Below are positions 47,181 to 57,518 of a stretch of 64,000 nucleotides of DNA, piece after piece; position 1 is the first letter of the stretch, and each line of letters opens with the position of its first letter. A program made the translations under genes and the position numbers. Source of the DNA: Vitrella brassicaformis (lineage: Eukaryota; Sar; Vitrellaceae); contig CDMY01000228.1 in assembly GCA_001179505.1 (NCBI GenBank), forward strand, positions 1 through 64,000, in the 5' to 3' direction. The notes under the pieces are model-generated. The model saw only the letters and a list, made by a program, of their open reading frames with translations, was not told the DNA's origin and did no database searches.

Positions 47181-47792
47181 CTATATGCAGCTGAGGGGGG
47201 TGGGTGAGTGAGTCGGGTGCCTGGGGTGCGCTGTGTGCGTGTGGATGGCGGTGTATGAATGCGTGTAGTGTGCCATTTGTGGCTTTATAGACAAGTCATG
47301 AATGTGTGGGCAGGGCCGGTAAGTAGCTCTTGCAGGTATACAGTGCATGTGTCGGGTGGTGCGTGTACAGTGCATGTGTCGGGTGGTTTGCATGGCTTGT
47401 GTGTACAGTTCACTGAATGCGTGCATGTGTGCAGTGTGCCATCTGTGGCTTTATATACTGTGCAGGTGTTGATTAGATCTAGATTAGTATATATGGCGCC
47501 GCCTTCTTTTGCTTAGGCATCTTTGTATGTGTGTGCGTATATGTTTGTCCAGCCGTCTGCCTATTGTTCTGGCCAAGTCGGACACAAGATCTGGCCATTT
47601 CGCAAGCAGACTGTATCCGTGAGCATCAATGCGGTTCATGTGCCGGTGCATTCGTCCATGGACAGCACCACACACAAGACATGCCCACACAGCACCCACC
47701 ATGCAACAACAAATGCAGCTGGACATGTCGTGTGTGCGTATATACATGTCTACACCGATGTGGAGAGCTCCGTATGTGTGTGTGCCGGCGGT
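47181..47792. other. Intergenic region with imperfect tandem repeats
   Basis: Between convergent genes. Two diverged copies of a block containing gtgccat(c/t)tgtggctttata occur near 47269 and 47436, and a 21-base unit (acagtgcatgtgtcgggtgg) is repeated near 47339 and 47368. No gene seen. Confidence 0.5.
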
Positions 47793-47848
47793 CTATTTCT
47801 TTGCAAAGAAGTCGGTCATCTTCTTCATCCCCTTCACATCTGCACACA

Positions 47849-47885
<37 letters not shown>

Positions 47886-49879
47886 GGAAGGCATAAAATG
47901 CATTGAGACACGACAGCCTCTCTCAATGCACATGACATTATACCTCTCGGGTTGGCGGCTTTCGGTTTGGCTTTCGGCTTCGGCTTGGCCGCCTTGACAC
48001 ACACACGCACATCGATACAAGCAGCCGTCGGTCGTCTGCCTGAGCGTCATCATGTGTATCTGCCTCGCCTTTTGTTTGGGTGCTGGGGGTGCTGCTGCAG
48101 CAGCGGCAGGCGGCTTGCCGAGGTCACTCTTGGGGCCCTCGTCGATCCTGACAAAGCCGTGTGAACAGTGGCGAGGGAAGGAAGCAGACCCACGCCCACA
48201 CATGTGGTTTACTTGAGTATGTCAGCTACGATCTGTCTGAGTTGGGGCTCCAGCTGGGCCCTCGCCAACTCCGAAGCCACACCTCGCAATGCACCTTCAC
48301 ACACACACGACACAGATGAGCAGAGAGAGACAGGGAGGGTATGTCGTCCTAGGCAGCCCATTTGGCTAACTCGTGTTGATGTCGAATGTGTGTTCGCTCT
48401 GGGGGTCATCGCCGACGTCGTCGGCCGCAGACGCCACACTACTGCTGCACACCTCTGCACACACACACAGCAGAGAGAGAAAGAGACAAAGGAAGACGGG
48501 GGCTGTCTGTGTCTGTGTGTGTCCATCAAGCTGACCGTTGACGTAGAGGTTTTTGTCTTTGACCACCGCCATGATGCGATCCATCTGTGTCACACAGACA
48601 TTGACACACACCGCACATAAATCTGTGTGTGTGTGCCATTGCTGCTGACACACTTACTTTCTTCTGAATGAATTGGGCGAGTTTGTCATAGCTGAGCCGA
48701 ACCAACGGCACATCGTCACCATCAGGACCACCTGACACACACACACAGTGGGTGGATGGATGCCCCCCACCCCCTCCGCTCTCTCTGTCTTACCGGGGAT
48801 GGCGTCGCATATGAGTGCTATTCGGTGTCTGACGTCCTGTGTGCGCATCAGCTGCGCCATGACGGTGCGGCAGCCATTACCGCTCTCGTCAACGTAGTCA
48901 TAGCTATACCCCCCACCCCTGCCCTCCGCCGATCTGTCCGTCGGGCTGCCGCCCCCACCCTGTCCACTACTGCTGCTGCTGCCGACATCTTGGTGCTGCG
49001 ATGGGTGTGTGTGGCTGCTGCTGCTGCTGGCAGCCACGTTTGACGTGCGGTGGTCAGATGGCGGTGGGTCGAGTGTCTGTGTGAGGGGGCAATACCGACC
49101 GCTGCCCTGCTGACACACACACACACACAGGGAGGCTCCTATAGAGTTGCGTCGCTCCCTTACCTCTCCCCTGGCTCGTTTGCGCAGCGGAATGAACAGA
49201 AAGAGCGGATCGATGTGCGTCACCAAATGAAGCCGACCATCTGTGGGAACACACAACACACACATCCATCCATCAAGATGTGGCCCTCCCTCCCTGTCCC
49301 TCTGTGCGTACCAGCGATGAGTGTGTTGCCGACGAACATGGAGCACTCGCCCACCGCCCGGCGGCAGCTCACTACCTCCAGCACATCGACGGCAGCTGCT
49401 GCTGGGGTGTTGCCATCCCCATTCCCCCCTGTGTGCTGCTGTGGCTGGCGGATGACATACATGGCCGGTTTGCCGCAGCCGGGGTGCGGCAGACGCACCA
49501 CATGGTGGACCACACTCCCACCATCGCCGCCGCCATTGCCATGATTGTCGTCGATGAGGCAAACGCGGCATCGCTGCAGCACATCGGGATCTTCGTACGC
49601 CGCTGCTATAGGGGCTGCTACTGGCGTGTTGATGGCCGCACCGCCATGGGCATGGTGGCCTCCTCCTGCTGCTGCTGCCGGTGGTGGTGCCGGTGTGCTA
49701 CGGTTGGCTGCGGTGGTCAGATTGGGTGGCGGTGAGATGCAGATGTCAATGCCCTCGTGGGAAGGGCTGTGCATCATCATATCGGCCCTTTGCAGGCCCT
49801 GTCCGGGGCGGAGATTTACCACACTAAGCTCGCATTTCAGGAGGTGTGGGTACAGAGTCCAATCGTTGAGCTCATGCAT
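47793..49879 (-). CDS. RNASEH2B: Ribonuclease H2 subunit B (RNASEH2B / Ydr279 family)
   Basis: This is a non-catalytic subunit of RNase H2, which removes ribonucleotides from DNA. Start is ATG 49879 or the more internal ATG at 49780. The N-terminal triple-barrel region includes VVHHVVRLPHPGCGKPAMYV, then VLEVVSCRRAVGECSMFVGN and, after an intron, GRLHLVTHIDPLFLFIPLRK, the family signature. Helical segments follow on small exons (ICDAIPG, VRLSYDKLAQFIQKK, MDRIMAVVKDKNLYVNG, ELARAQLEPQLRQIVADIL). The protein ends KGMKKMTDFFAKK, a PCNA-binding (PIP)-like peptide as in other RNASEH2B proteins, with TAG at 47793-47795. Long Ala/Pro/Gly/His and Ser/Gly insertions, rich in GCT/GCC repeats on the coding strand (near 49650-49700 and 48950-49030), make it larger than usual. 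Subunits A and C are not in the window. It lies downstream of the LIL3-like gene on the same strand. Confidence 0.88.
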
Positions 49880-50045
49880 GCCATGGGCTCCAGGCCGACG
49901 AAAAACTCAAGCTGCGCTCGAAACACACGTGCATCTGTATACGGTTCCTCACTCACTCATGAGACAGTCATCAACAGTCGCCTCATGCACTGCACGTCCT
50001 CATTCCTCAAACCAACCACACTCCTAGCACCGCCTGCCTACTCAT

Positions 50046-50972
50046 TCACAGCTCCTTGTAGTCGTCCTCGAGCTTCCCCGACATGCGGTCCATTCTGCCA
50101 GATAGACAGAGGCAACCAGACGCGCACACACGTGGGTGGGGTGGGCGGTCCCTGCTGTCGAAGTGAGTCCGTAGGATTTCTCTCACCTCTCGGTGTTTTT
50201 GATGACGAAGTATCCCAGGCCGATGGCAAATGATGCCGTCAGGGCGATGCCAAACACGATGATCTGCTTGCACAGCATACCCGAACACCGCACACACGTC
50301 AGAAATGAAGTACCTACCGGTGATTGGCCCTCCTTTGTCTTTGTCACCTGTACAAGGCGGTTCTCCATGCCAACCTGTTCCCACAGACTCTCGCCAGTCG
50401 TGATCTGAACTCACACACACATATACACAAACAACAACACATTGCAAGCATCCACACGAACTCTCATCCCAGAGGGGATGTCGCGCCCCTCCCTCCCCCG
50501 CCCGGCTGACCTCCTTGATGAACCAGGCAGCCATGGCAATCATGGCGGCCCGTCCGTTCTGCAACTCAGCGTTCCAGCCGAACCCGAAGTTGCCCTGACC
50601 CGTCGGGTTGATGCGCCACGGGTTCACATTACTCGGGTCAAAGTCATCCTTCTTGCCGTAGCCGGGAGGCGGCGGCATCTCGCTTGGTGCAGCTGCCTTG
50701 GTCTCCCCCTCTGCGGGTGGTGTCGCGAAAGCATCAGGGACGGCCGATGAAGACGATGGCGAAGATGGCGTGGCCTTCTCGGTCTCGGTGCTTCTCAGAA
50801 CGGATCTCGCCGCATGTCTGTGAGGCATCACTGAGGGCTGGGAGGCTCGTGAAAGGTGAAGTGGAGGGACGAAGGCTGATGATGAGTGCTGGGAGATGCG
50901 GCGATGAACTGCAAGTGCATGATGCGAAAGAAAGAGAAAAGCGAAGACGGCAGGAAGGGCTGCACGCTGCAT
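50046..50972 (-). CDS. LIL3-like light-harvesting-like protein, plastid-targeted
   Basis: Four exons are readable. Exon 1 (ATG 50972) starts with a signal peptide (PAVFAFLFLSHHALA) followed by a Ser/Arg/His-rich transit-like segment with few acidic residues, a bipartite leader. After a Pro/Ala/Ser/Glu-rich linker comes PSNVNPWRINPTGQGNFGF and the chlorophyll-binding helix GWNAELQNGRAAMIAMAAWF, with the ELxNGRxAM motif of LHC-type proteins. Exon 2 adds TTGESLWEQVGMENRLVQ. Exon 3 encodes a second membrane helix (IIVFGIALTASFAIGLGYFV) lacking that motif. Exon 4 gives RMDRMSGKLEDDYKEL and TGA at 50046-50048. One LHC helix plus one plain helix and a charged tail is the layout of LIL3 proteins, which hold geranylgeranyl reductase and chlorophyll-synthesis enzymes at thylakoids; SEP-type proteins are the alternative. 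Its presence implies a photosynthetic plastid. Confidence 0.82.
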   Translation of the reverse strand: MQRAALPAVFAFLFLSHHALAVHRRISQHSSSAFVPPLHLSRASQPSVMPHRHAARSVLRSTETEKATPSSPSSSSAVPDAFATPPAEGETKAAAPSEMPPPPGYGKKDDFDPSNVNPWRINPTGQGNFGFGWNAELQNGRAAMIAMAAWFIKEVSRAGEGGARHPLWDESSCGCLQCVVVCVYVCVSSDHDWRESVGTGWHGEPPCTGDKDKGGPITGRYFISDVCAVFGYAVQADHRVWHRPDGIICHRPGILRHQKHREVREILRTHFDSRDRPPHPRVCASGCLCLSGRMDRMSGKLEDDYKEL

Positions 50973-51064
50973 TGTGCCTGGGGAGAAGGGACGGTGGGGA
51001 TGAAGAGATCTTCCGACCTGAGCTTGCATCTGCGAGCTTAGCGCCAAAAGGACGAAGCGATAAA
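50973..51064. promoter_or_regulatory. 92-bp divergent promoter region
   Basis: Only 92 bp separate the divergent ATG codons of the LIL3-like gene and the coiled-coil gene. A stretch cgataaaatgg ends at the plus-strand start and could serve as an AT-rich element. This is inference from position. Confidence 0.35.
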
Positions 51065-53112
51065 ATGGAGCCAGAGGAGAGTTCAGCGTCCTCAGTTGAC
51101 AGGAATACCCGTCTGCGCCGTTGGCTGGCTGAGCTGCCGAGTCAGGGCCAGGGGAATGAGCTGCTGGCGCCCGACGTGTCGCCGCCTGACGAACAGGAGT
51201 GGGACGGGCACCTGGCTGCTTTGCAAAGCGAGCTGCAGACCCTACACATTGAGCATTTCATCAGACACACTGAGATTAGGTGAGGAAACGAAGAGAAACG
51301 GGATGAACAGGCAGGGGGCAGTGCACCATAGACGGTGGCCTTTGTCTCTCGTGCGCAGGCATTTTGGCTTTGACGACGCTTCGAGTGGGATTGTGGAGTA
51401 CGTGAGACAGATACTTGACGACCAGGTGAACAGGGAAAGCCGCAATTGTCATCCCCATCCGTGTGAGTACCATTCTCTGTTGTGTTTTGATTGTGTCAGG
51501 CCGCCGTGCTGGAGACGGAGCTGCAGATGCTCCTCCATCAGGTGCAGACACAAACTGCCACATCAGACGGAGAGAGACAGACAGCAACAATTCTGCCGTC
51601 CATTTCATGATTTCGTGGCTGATGGATGCAGCGTGAGATCCTATGTGCTCAGCTCAGGGCCATCGCAACGCTGTCTGTGGGCACCACAGTGTCCTCGCTG
51701 GTATGTCAGCTGGGATGCGCCGCATGAGTGAATGGCGGTCTATTTGTTGTGCCTTCGCGCATGCAGGCCCTTCAGGAGCTGATGGGTGAATGGGAGGCGC
51801 TGCAGAGACGGACGAGTGAGGCGCCGGCCGAGCGGCGCCGTCAGGAGCCGAACCTACGCTCTGTCAAAGTGGGTAAGATTGCTGTGCTGTAGTGCTGGCA
51901 TTCCGGCTCTTCTTCCGCATGTCTGTGTGATGTCGTGTTGCCGGCAGATGCCATTCTCGTCTGTCACGACCTCCTGCTGCAGGTTCGTGAGTGAGCGCGA
52001 GACACGAAGGACGAGTATGGATGATGTCTTTTGTGTCTGTCCAGATATTGCGTGCGGATAAACTGATGGGCGAGGGGCTTGCGGGTCTCATTACGGCCAA
52101 GGAAGAGCTGAAAGCAGCCATGAGAATACTCAACCACAGAGTACTTACTTCTGTACACAGAATGAATGACAGCCAGCAATCCTTGTGTGCAACTCGTGTG
52201 TCTCTTTCCTCCCCTCTCTCTCAGGGTGACATATTCTCCAAGCGCCGTCTGTGTCGCGTCGGCGGCATTCCCCTATTCCAGCTGGAGTTCTGGGAGCAGC
52301 AGCAACTCGACACTACCAAGGCGGCTCCCTCATCTGACAAGCGGCCGTCCTTCCCCCCTCCCGCTCCATCGGGCAGCGGCCAACTGGCTCTCGAAGGCAT
52401 CGCACCCGTCTGGCCGGCACCATTTGTTGAACAGGTGAGTGCGTGAGACACACACAGGACCTCTCGATCCGCGAATGGATCTGTGGTGTTTTGTCGTCGT
52501 GTTGTGTTGTATGTTGAAGAGGGTGGCGGTGAACAATTTGGATGCGCATTACTATCAGCTGCGGTATGAGAATGCGATCCTCAAGACCCACCTTGAGATC
52601 GAGCAGTGTGCCGCGGAGGAGCGGAAGATGGTCCATGATTTGTTCCTCAAGAGCACACAGGAAATCACCAGGTCAGCGAGACACATGATACACACGCAGG
52701 CGCTATGTGAATGTCGATGTCTCCACTTATCATCATGGCCGCAGGACGCATGCCGTCGGCACTCGTGAGAGAGCGCTGCGATGTCTGTCTCAGTGGAAGG
52801 CCTTCTGCCAGACAGAGAGGCCCCTCCCACGCATCGTCAATGCACTCTTCACCGAACAGGACAGAAAGGTGGCCGCAGGACCGACACACACAACAGAGAC
52901 CCACCCACACACCTTGTTTGTGTGCCTCGAGGCACTCTGCATGTGTTGATCGGCAGGATGTGGCTGAGAGGGAGCCCCCCGCTCCTCATCACTTCAGTGG
53001 CTACACGGATGAGGATGAGCAGCCCGTGCAGACCACTGATCCCAGCGAGTCGTGGGGGCATTTGCTGCCCGCACTCGAGAGGTGGACGCCCGTCTCTCAG
53101 ACAGATACGTAG
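51065..53112 (+). CDS. Coiled-coil protein of unknown function
   Basis: About ten exons are readable, from ATG 51065 (MEPEESSASSVDRNTRLRRW). They encode LAALQSELQTLHIEHFIRHT, HFGFDDASSGIVEYVRQILD, AAVLETELQMLLHQ, REILCAQLRAIATLSVGTTV, ALQELMGEWEALQRRTSEAP and ILRADKLMGEGLAGLITAKE. A larger exon follows with FSKRRLCRVGGIPLFQLEFW, then NLDAHYYQLRYENAILKTHL and ERKMVHDLFLKSTQEITR. The C-terminus is acidic and ends SWGHLLPALERWTPVSQTDT with TAG at 53110-53112. Heptad-like hydrophobic spacing suggests coiled coils in most exons. The pattern recalls axonemal or centriolar coiled-coil proteins, and the neighbours are ciliary, but I do not recognise a specific family. The gene is divergent from the LIL3-like gene and convergent with the DRC8-like gene. 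Confidence 0.65.
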
Positions 53113-53254
53113 GAGGAATGCACTGTGTGTGCGTGTGTGGTCTCTGTGTGAAAGTGCTGGTGTTGGTCTTCATAATAAGAGCATTGACAATAGTATTGTG
53201 ACAGGGCCAATCGTTCACATGCAGTGTGAGCAATAAGCTTTCATGTCTCAATGA

Positions 53255-54159
53255 TCAGTTCCCCTGTGCACTCTTGTCGAGAGCTGGCGCCTTCGCATCC
53301 TGAACAAACGAACGACACACCAGCACACACACACACCCCACATCCGTCCACTGAAGGGCTGCATGCTACGGCACCAGCTCACTTTGTAGAGATTTTCAAT
53401 GTGTCTGTCCACAAAGCTGGTCAGCTTGGCAACGTAGTCATCATAATATATACGCCTGGAATGCGGGCCGAGACACACACGTAAAGCCTTCTCCTTTCTG
53501 TCTCTCCCACCCACCCTCACTCACTTACGCGGCCTCGCCTTGCTCCTTATCGACAGCAAAGTCCACAAATTCCGACATCTCCTTCTCACGCAAAGCAGAG
53601 GACCCCGACGCCAGATACCGCTTCATCTGATCAACCTCTATATACCCCCTGCCCTCCGGGTCAAGCACCTGCACCCACCCACACACGTGACACTGTGTGG
53701 TCATTCCTTAGTCGGATTACTCACTCTGAAAGCGGACAGGAGGTTGTCTTCATCGTCGGGGTCGAATCTCTTCTGCAGCAGACACCGCAGCATCATCTTC
53801 TCAAAGGCGTCATACGGCACCACATTGGACCCGGAAGGGCCACCGACACCCTCGTCTTGCATCTGAACAAGGACACAGGACACAGCGGCTATGTACTGTG
53901 CCAGTTGCTTCTGCATGTGCTCACATCTCTGAGGAGGTCTGCGACCTCCATTTCGTCAGGGAACTGACCGAGGTACCGCATTATGGTGCCCACCTCCCTG
54001 CGCACAAGACAGTGAGGCCATCAGCTCGCCCTGAGCACGGCGCCCCCTGTCCAAACCTTACTCCTGGAACACAGTGTTGATGCCGACTTTGTCGAAGTAG
54101 CTGAAGGCCTCCTTGATGATACTCCGCAGACGCGTCAGGCGCTCGCCTTGCTCCTCCAT
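53255..54159 (-). CDS. DRC8: EF-hand protein, DRC8/EFCAB2-like
   Basis: Exon 1 (ATG 54159) encodes IIKEAFSYFDKVGINTVFQ, joined in phase to EEVGTIMRYLGQFPDEMEVA. Later exons give VPYDAFEKMMLRCLLQKRFD, DDEDNLLSAFRVLDPEGRGY, IEVDQMKRYLASGSSALREK and EMSEFVDFAVDKEQGEAA. The next reads RIYYDDYVAKLTSFVDRHIE, and a short last exon ends ALDKSAQGN with TGA at 53255-53257. Order and spacing match EFCAB2, the DRC8 subunit of the nexin-dynein regulatory complex of motile axonemes (GTIIRSLG..P.E.EL.DL and the LLERKY..P.ED.LL.AFEVLD block). Both EF-hand loops are degenerate: the first lacks acidic residues at loop positions 3 and 5, and the second ends in Gln instead of Glu. Calcium binding is therefore doubtful, as in other DRC8 proteins. 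The exact junctions around 53700-53740 (SAFRV/LDPEG) are inferred. Confidence 0.85.
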
Positions 54160-54244
54160 GATTGGAAACCGAGACTGGGGGCGAAGGAGCCCACACGTAA
54201 ACACTTCGGGCTGTCGCGATCAAACACCCACAACGGCCGCCAGA
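54160..54244. promoter_or_regulatory. 85-bp bidirectional promoter of two ciliary genes
   Basis: Between divergent ATGs of DRC8-like and TMEM107. It contains cggtttccaatc-type sequence and a gtcgcgatcaaac stretch. I looked for an RFX-like X-box (GTNRCC...RGYAAC) and see only weak half-sites (for example ggaaacc at 54164). Regulation as a pair is inferred from distance and shared function. Confidence 0.45.
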
Positions 54245-54895
54245 ATGGGATCTAAGGGTGGATTGATTCCTGTGCGGTTCCTGGTGACATTGGGGCAGAT
54301 GCTGGGCATCATTTTCCTCCTCTACTCCAAGGCAGAGGCCGCCGGCACACCGGGGAGGATAGGGCATCCATCGCTGTCATTGTGTTTGTGGTGCAGGGTG
54401 ACCACGTCCGTGCGGCGCTGCCCTTTGACTACGACAAAGAGGAATACAAAGACGCCGAACGAAGGTAGCACACACAGAGGCCAAGCCCCACGGAGATCCA
54501 TCCATGGTTGCACTTGTGTTTCGCTGCAGTTTTGAGGCGGCGATAGGCTTGTCGATAGCGTTTCTCATTGTGGAGCTGATTGGCCTGCTGGCGGGGGTAT
54601 CGCTCTTCTTCACGGCCGTGGCGTTCGTGGACTCTCTGCTGCACGGCCTGGGGTGCGTCCTGCTGGTCATGTTCATCACCAACGAGTGGCGCAGCGAGAC
54701 TCTGTGGATACTTTTCCCTTTCATCAGGTGGGTGCGAAGGGGCCAGCACCGCACTCATGGCATGGATGTGAGCAGCAGCCAGAAACCCTCTCTCTGTGTG
54801 ATGTGATGTGATGTGATGTGTGCAGTTTGGTGCCCTTTGTGTGTGAGGTGTGGGCATTTGTGGCCGTCTTTGGGCTGCAAGTGATGCCATATTGA
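54245..54895 (+). CDS. TMEM107: TMEM107 homologue (ciliary transition-zone protein)
   Basis: Four exons encode about 140 residues with four membrane helices. Exon 1 (ATG 54245) encodes LIPVRFLVTLGQMLGIIFLL ending YSK. Exon 2 is GDHVRAALPFDYDKEEYKDA. Exon 3 holds helices AIGLSIAFLIVELIGLLAGV and FFTAVAFVDSLLHGLGCVLL, then FITNEWRSETLWILFPF. Exon 4 is LVPFVCEVWAFVAVFGLQVM with TGA at 54893-54895. Length, topology and the motifs LP.....EEY, VEL.G.L.GVS and FGL match animal TMEM107, which sits in the MKS module of the transition zone and helps gate ciliary membrane proteins. The first intron begins with GC (AAG|GCAGAG) and not GT, yet phase requires it. It is paired head-to-head with the DRC8-like gene. 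Confidence 0.88.
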
Positions 54896-55402
54896 CGCGC
54901 CAACAAAAGACCATATGTATTTCATCAAACTAATGCACGAATGAATGCGTGTCTGTCCGTGCCAAAATCTATGCGCACTGACCTCCACATGCACACACAC
55001 ACACATATGCAATCGGCTGGCTGCGTCAGCCACATGGTTCTCCCACTGCCCACCCGTATAAGCAAGCAAAGCAAGGATGCAAAACATTCGGGCGGGCGGG
55101 CGGACACCAAATCGTGTGTCCCTCTCCCACTCCACTCGCGAGTGCTCACGCAACACGCTCACGACAGGCATGCAGAAACCAACCCACACGTCATGACCAT
55201 CCAGACCCGAAACCCCACACTCCCGAAGCAACAGAAACGCAGGCGGCAAGAAAGCTCCCTCCCACTCGGCATCTCGCCCTGCCTGCCGATCGTCCCTTCG
55301 TCAAGGGGACGATGGAGTCCGGTCGAGATGATCAAGAGAGGGCTGCCTTTCTGCCTGCCGTCCTCCCCATTGATCGATCCCCTCACTCACTGTTGGTTCT
55401 AT
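54896..55402. other. Intergenic region between convergent genes
   Basis: Contains CA-rich sequence (54990-55005) and no gene that I can support. Confidence 0.45.
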
Positions 55403-57337
55403 CTATTTGCCGTTGGCCTGTGTGTTTTGCAGCTGTGTGATGGCCTCCGCCAGCCGCTTGACGCCCACCTCGATGTCCTCGGCGCTGTAGTAGGAGAAAC
55501 TCAACCGCAGATACGAACCGAAGCCCTGAACCCACACATGACACGCCACACACATGACACGCCATGAGCAATACAAAGTGGCGGGGTGTGTGTGTGTGCA
55601 CACCTGTCCGAACGAAGTGCCCGGCAGGAATCGCGCCTTGTTCTTGACGGCAACATCCAGCAGGTCCGTCGACAGCATACCCTGCACACAGGCAGCACCA
55701 CAGCAGGGCAAGACATGCACACATGCGATGGTGATTTCGCCCTGTTCTCTGAGTGTGCGAATCCAATACAAGAAATACCTCAGGCAGTTTGACAAGGACG
55801 AAGTAGCCGCCCTTGGGCACCTCGTGCGTCACGCCAGCTGGCATGTACTTGTCCAGTGCAGACTGTACACACACACACACACACACACCACATTCAATGG
55901 GTGGTGGGTCGGGTGAGCCGTCGGTGAGTGCGTCCTTACACACCATGAGTATGTTACACCTCCTGTGCAGTTCTTCCTGCACGTAGGCCAGGTGCTTCTT
56001 CTGCAGTCCCAGGTCGATCGCCTGGTGCACGATGCCGCTGATCACCGGATTGATGCCCTGACACGCACACGGCACACACAGATGGATGGGCAGTCAAGAC
56101 ACACACATGTCTTTGTGTTTTGTTTGTCGGCCACTCACTGACCCCGCTGGAGTCGAGTTGTCCGCAGTCGATGATGGGTTTGAGTATCTTCATGGGCCCC
56201 TGCATCCACCCCAGCCGCAGGGCGGGCGCCAGGATCTTCGAAAACGACCCCAATGACACCACACGCTCCTTCTTCTGGTCGTAGTACGGCATCGGCAACG
56301 GACTCGGCACACCTGGTTGGCTCACCAAATGAACGGAGGAATGCATGCTTCCGTGGTGATTCATTGACTACGTGTGTGTGTACCTGGGAATCCGAGAAGG
56401 TGGTAGACCTCGTCTGCGCAGATGACGAAGTTGTATTTGTAGGCGAGCTCGACGATTTTCTTGCGTCTGTCCTCAGCGAGTGTCCTGCCGGTGGGGTTGT
56501 GGCCGATGGGGATGGTGTACAGGAACTTGGGCACCTGCTTCTGCAGCTGCTTCTCCAACTCCTCGGGAATGATGCCGTCCTGACACACACACACGCACAC
56601 ACACAGATGAGTGGGCCATTCACATACCTCTCTCCCCCGGGGTGTGTGTGTGTGTGTGTGGCACCCACTAGTTAGTTACCTCGTCCATGGGAATCTGCAC
56701 GACGTTGAGTTTGAAGTCCTCAAAGATGCGGAGCGCCAGGAAGTATGACGGGTCCTCGGCAAACACCAAATCGCCAGACCGACAGAAGATGCTGAATGTA
56801 ATCGAAAGCACACAGACAAGACAACACACGATGCGGCTGAGTGCACTCACTGCCTACGGGCCCCGCCTGTCTTGTTCTCCCTTACGTGATGAAGAGCGCC
56901 AGCCCGCCGGTTATGCCATTGGTGACCATCAACTCATCCGGGCTCACGGGCGCACCATATTGCTGAATACACGAAAAACACACACAAGCAAACCACACGA
57001 CACACAGTGACCTCCATGAAGCCGGCCCCTCACACACAACACACACAGACGCACCTACCTCAGTAAGGAATCCCGCGAGTGACTTCCTGAACTCCAGGTA
57101 GCCTGGGATGTCGCCGTACTGGAGAAACTTGGGGTCGGTTTCTGCGAACTTGGCGTTGGCGGCCTGCCGCACCAGGTCGAGCGGCAGCAGCGTGTGGGGC
57201 GACGGCTGGCCGACCTTGAAGTTCACCTCCTGATCCACCGGAGGCACGTCATACTGACCGTAGCGAACCATTGTCGGCAGGGAGATAGATGAACTTGCTG
57301 ATGCTGGAAGCTCTCGACAGCAGGGTTTCAGGGTCAA
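55403..57337 (-). CDS. PLP-dependent class I/II aminotransferase
   Basis: About nine exons are readable. The start is ATG 57337 or the internal ATG at 57271 (MVRYGQYDVPPVDQEVNF). The fold-type I elements come in order: GQPSPHTLLPLDLVRQAANA, LQYGDIPGYLEFRKSLAGFL, MVTNGITGGLALFI, LVFAEDPSYFLALRIFEDF, FLYTIPIGHNPTGRTLAEDR with the Asn that contacts PLP, then FVICADEVYHLL carrying the Asp and Tyr of the cofactor site. VSLGSFSKILAPALRLGW contains the Schiff-base Lys, and the C-terminal small domain has KGGYFVLVKLPE, KARFLPGTSFG and YLRLSFSYYSAEDIEVGVKR. The stop is at 55403. The sequence is closest in style to the 2-aminoadipate/kynurenine aminotransferase (AAT-I, MocR-like C-terminal) subgroup; the substrate cannot be told from sequence. 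No clear targeting signal is present, so a cytosolic enzyme is likely. Confidence 0.87.
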
Positions 57338-57518
57338 GGGCTTAGCTCGCGTACGGGCGGGGTCGTTCCTTCCCTCTCTCCCCTTCCTTCACAGTTCGGC
57401 AGCTGGGGCGACTCACCTAGCGCGGCCCCATCCGACAATCGACAGCCGCGGCGCAAAGAGTCATCTTCTGAGAGGTCTCATCTCGCGGGTCATGCATGCC
57501 TGACCAGCCCACCCATCG

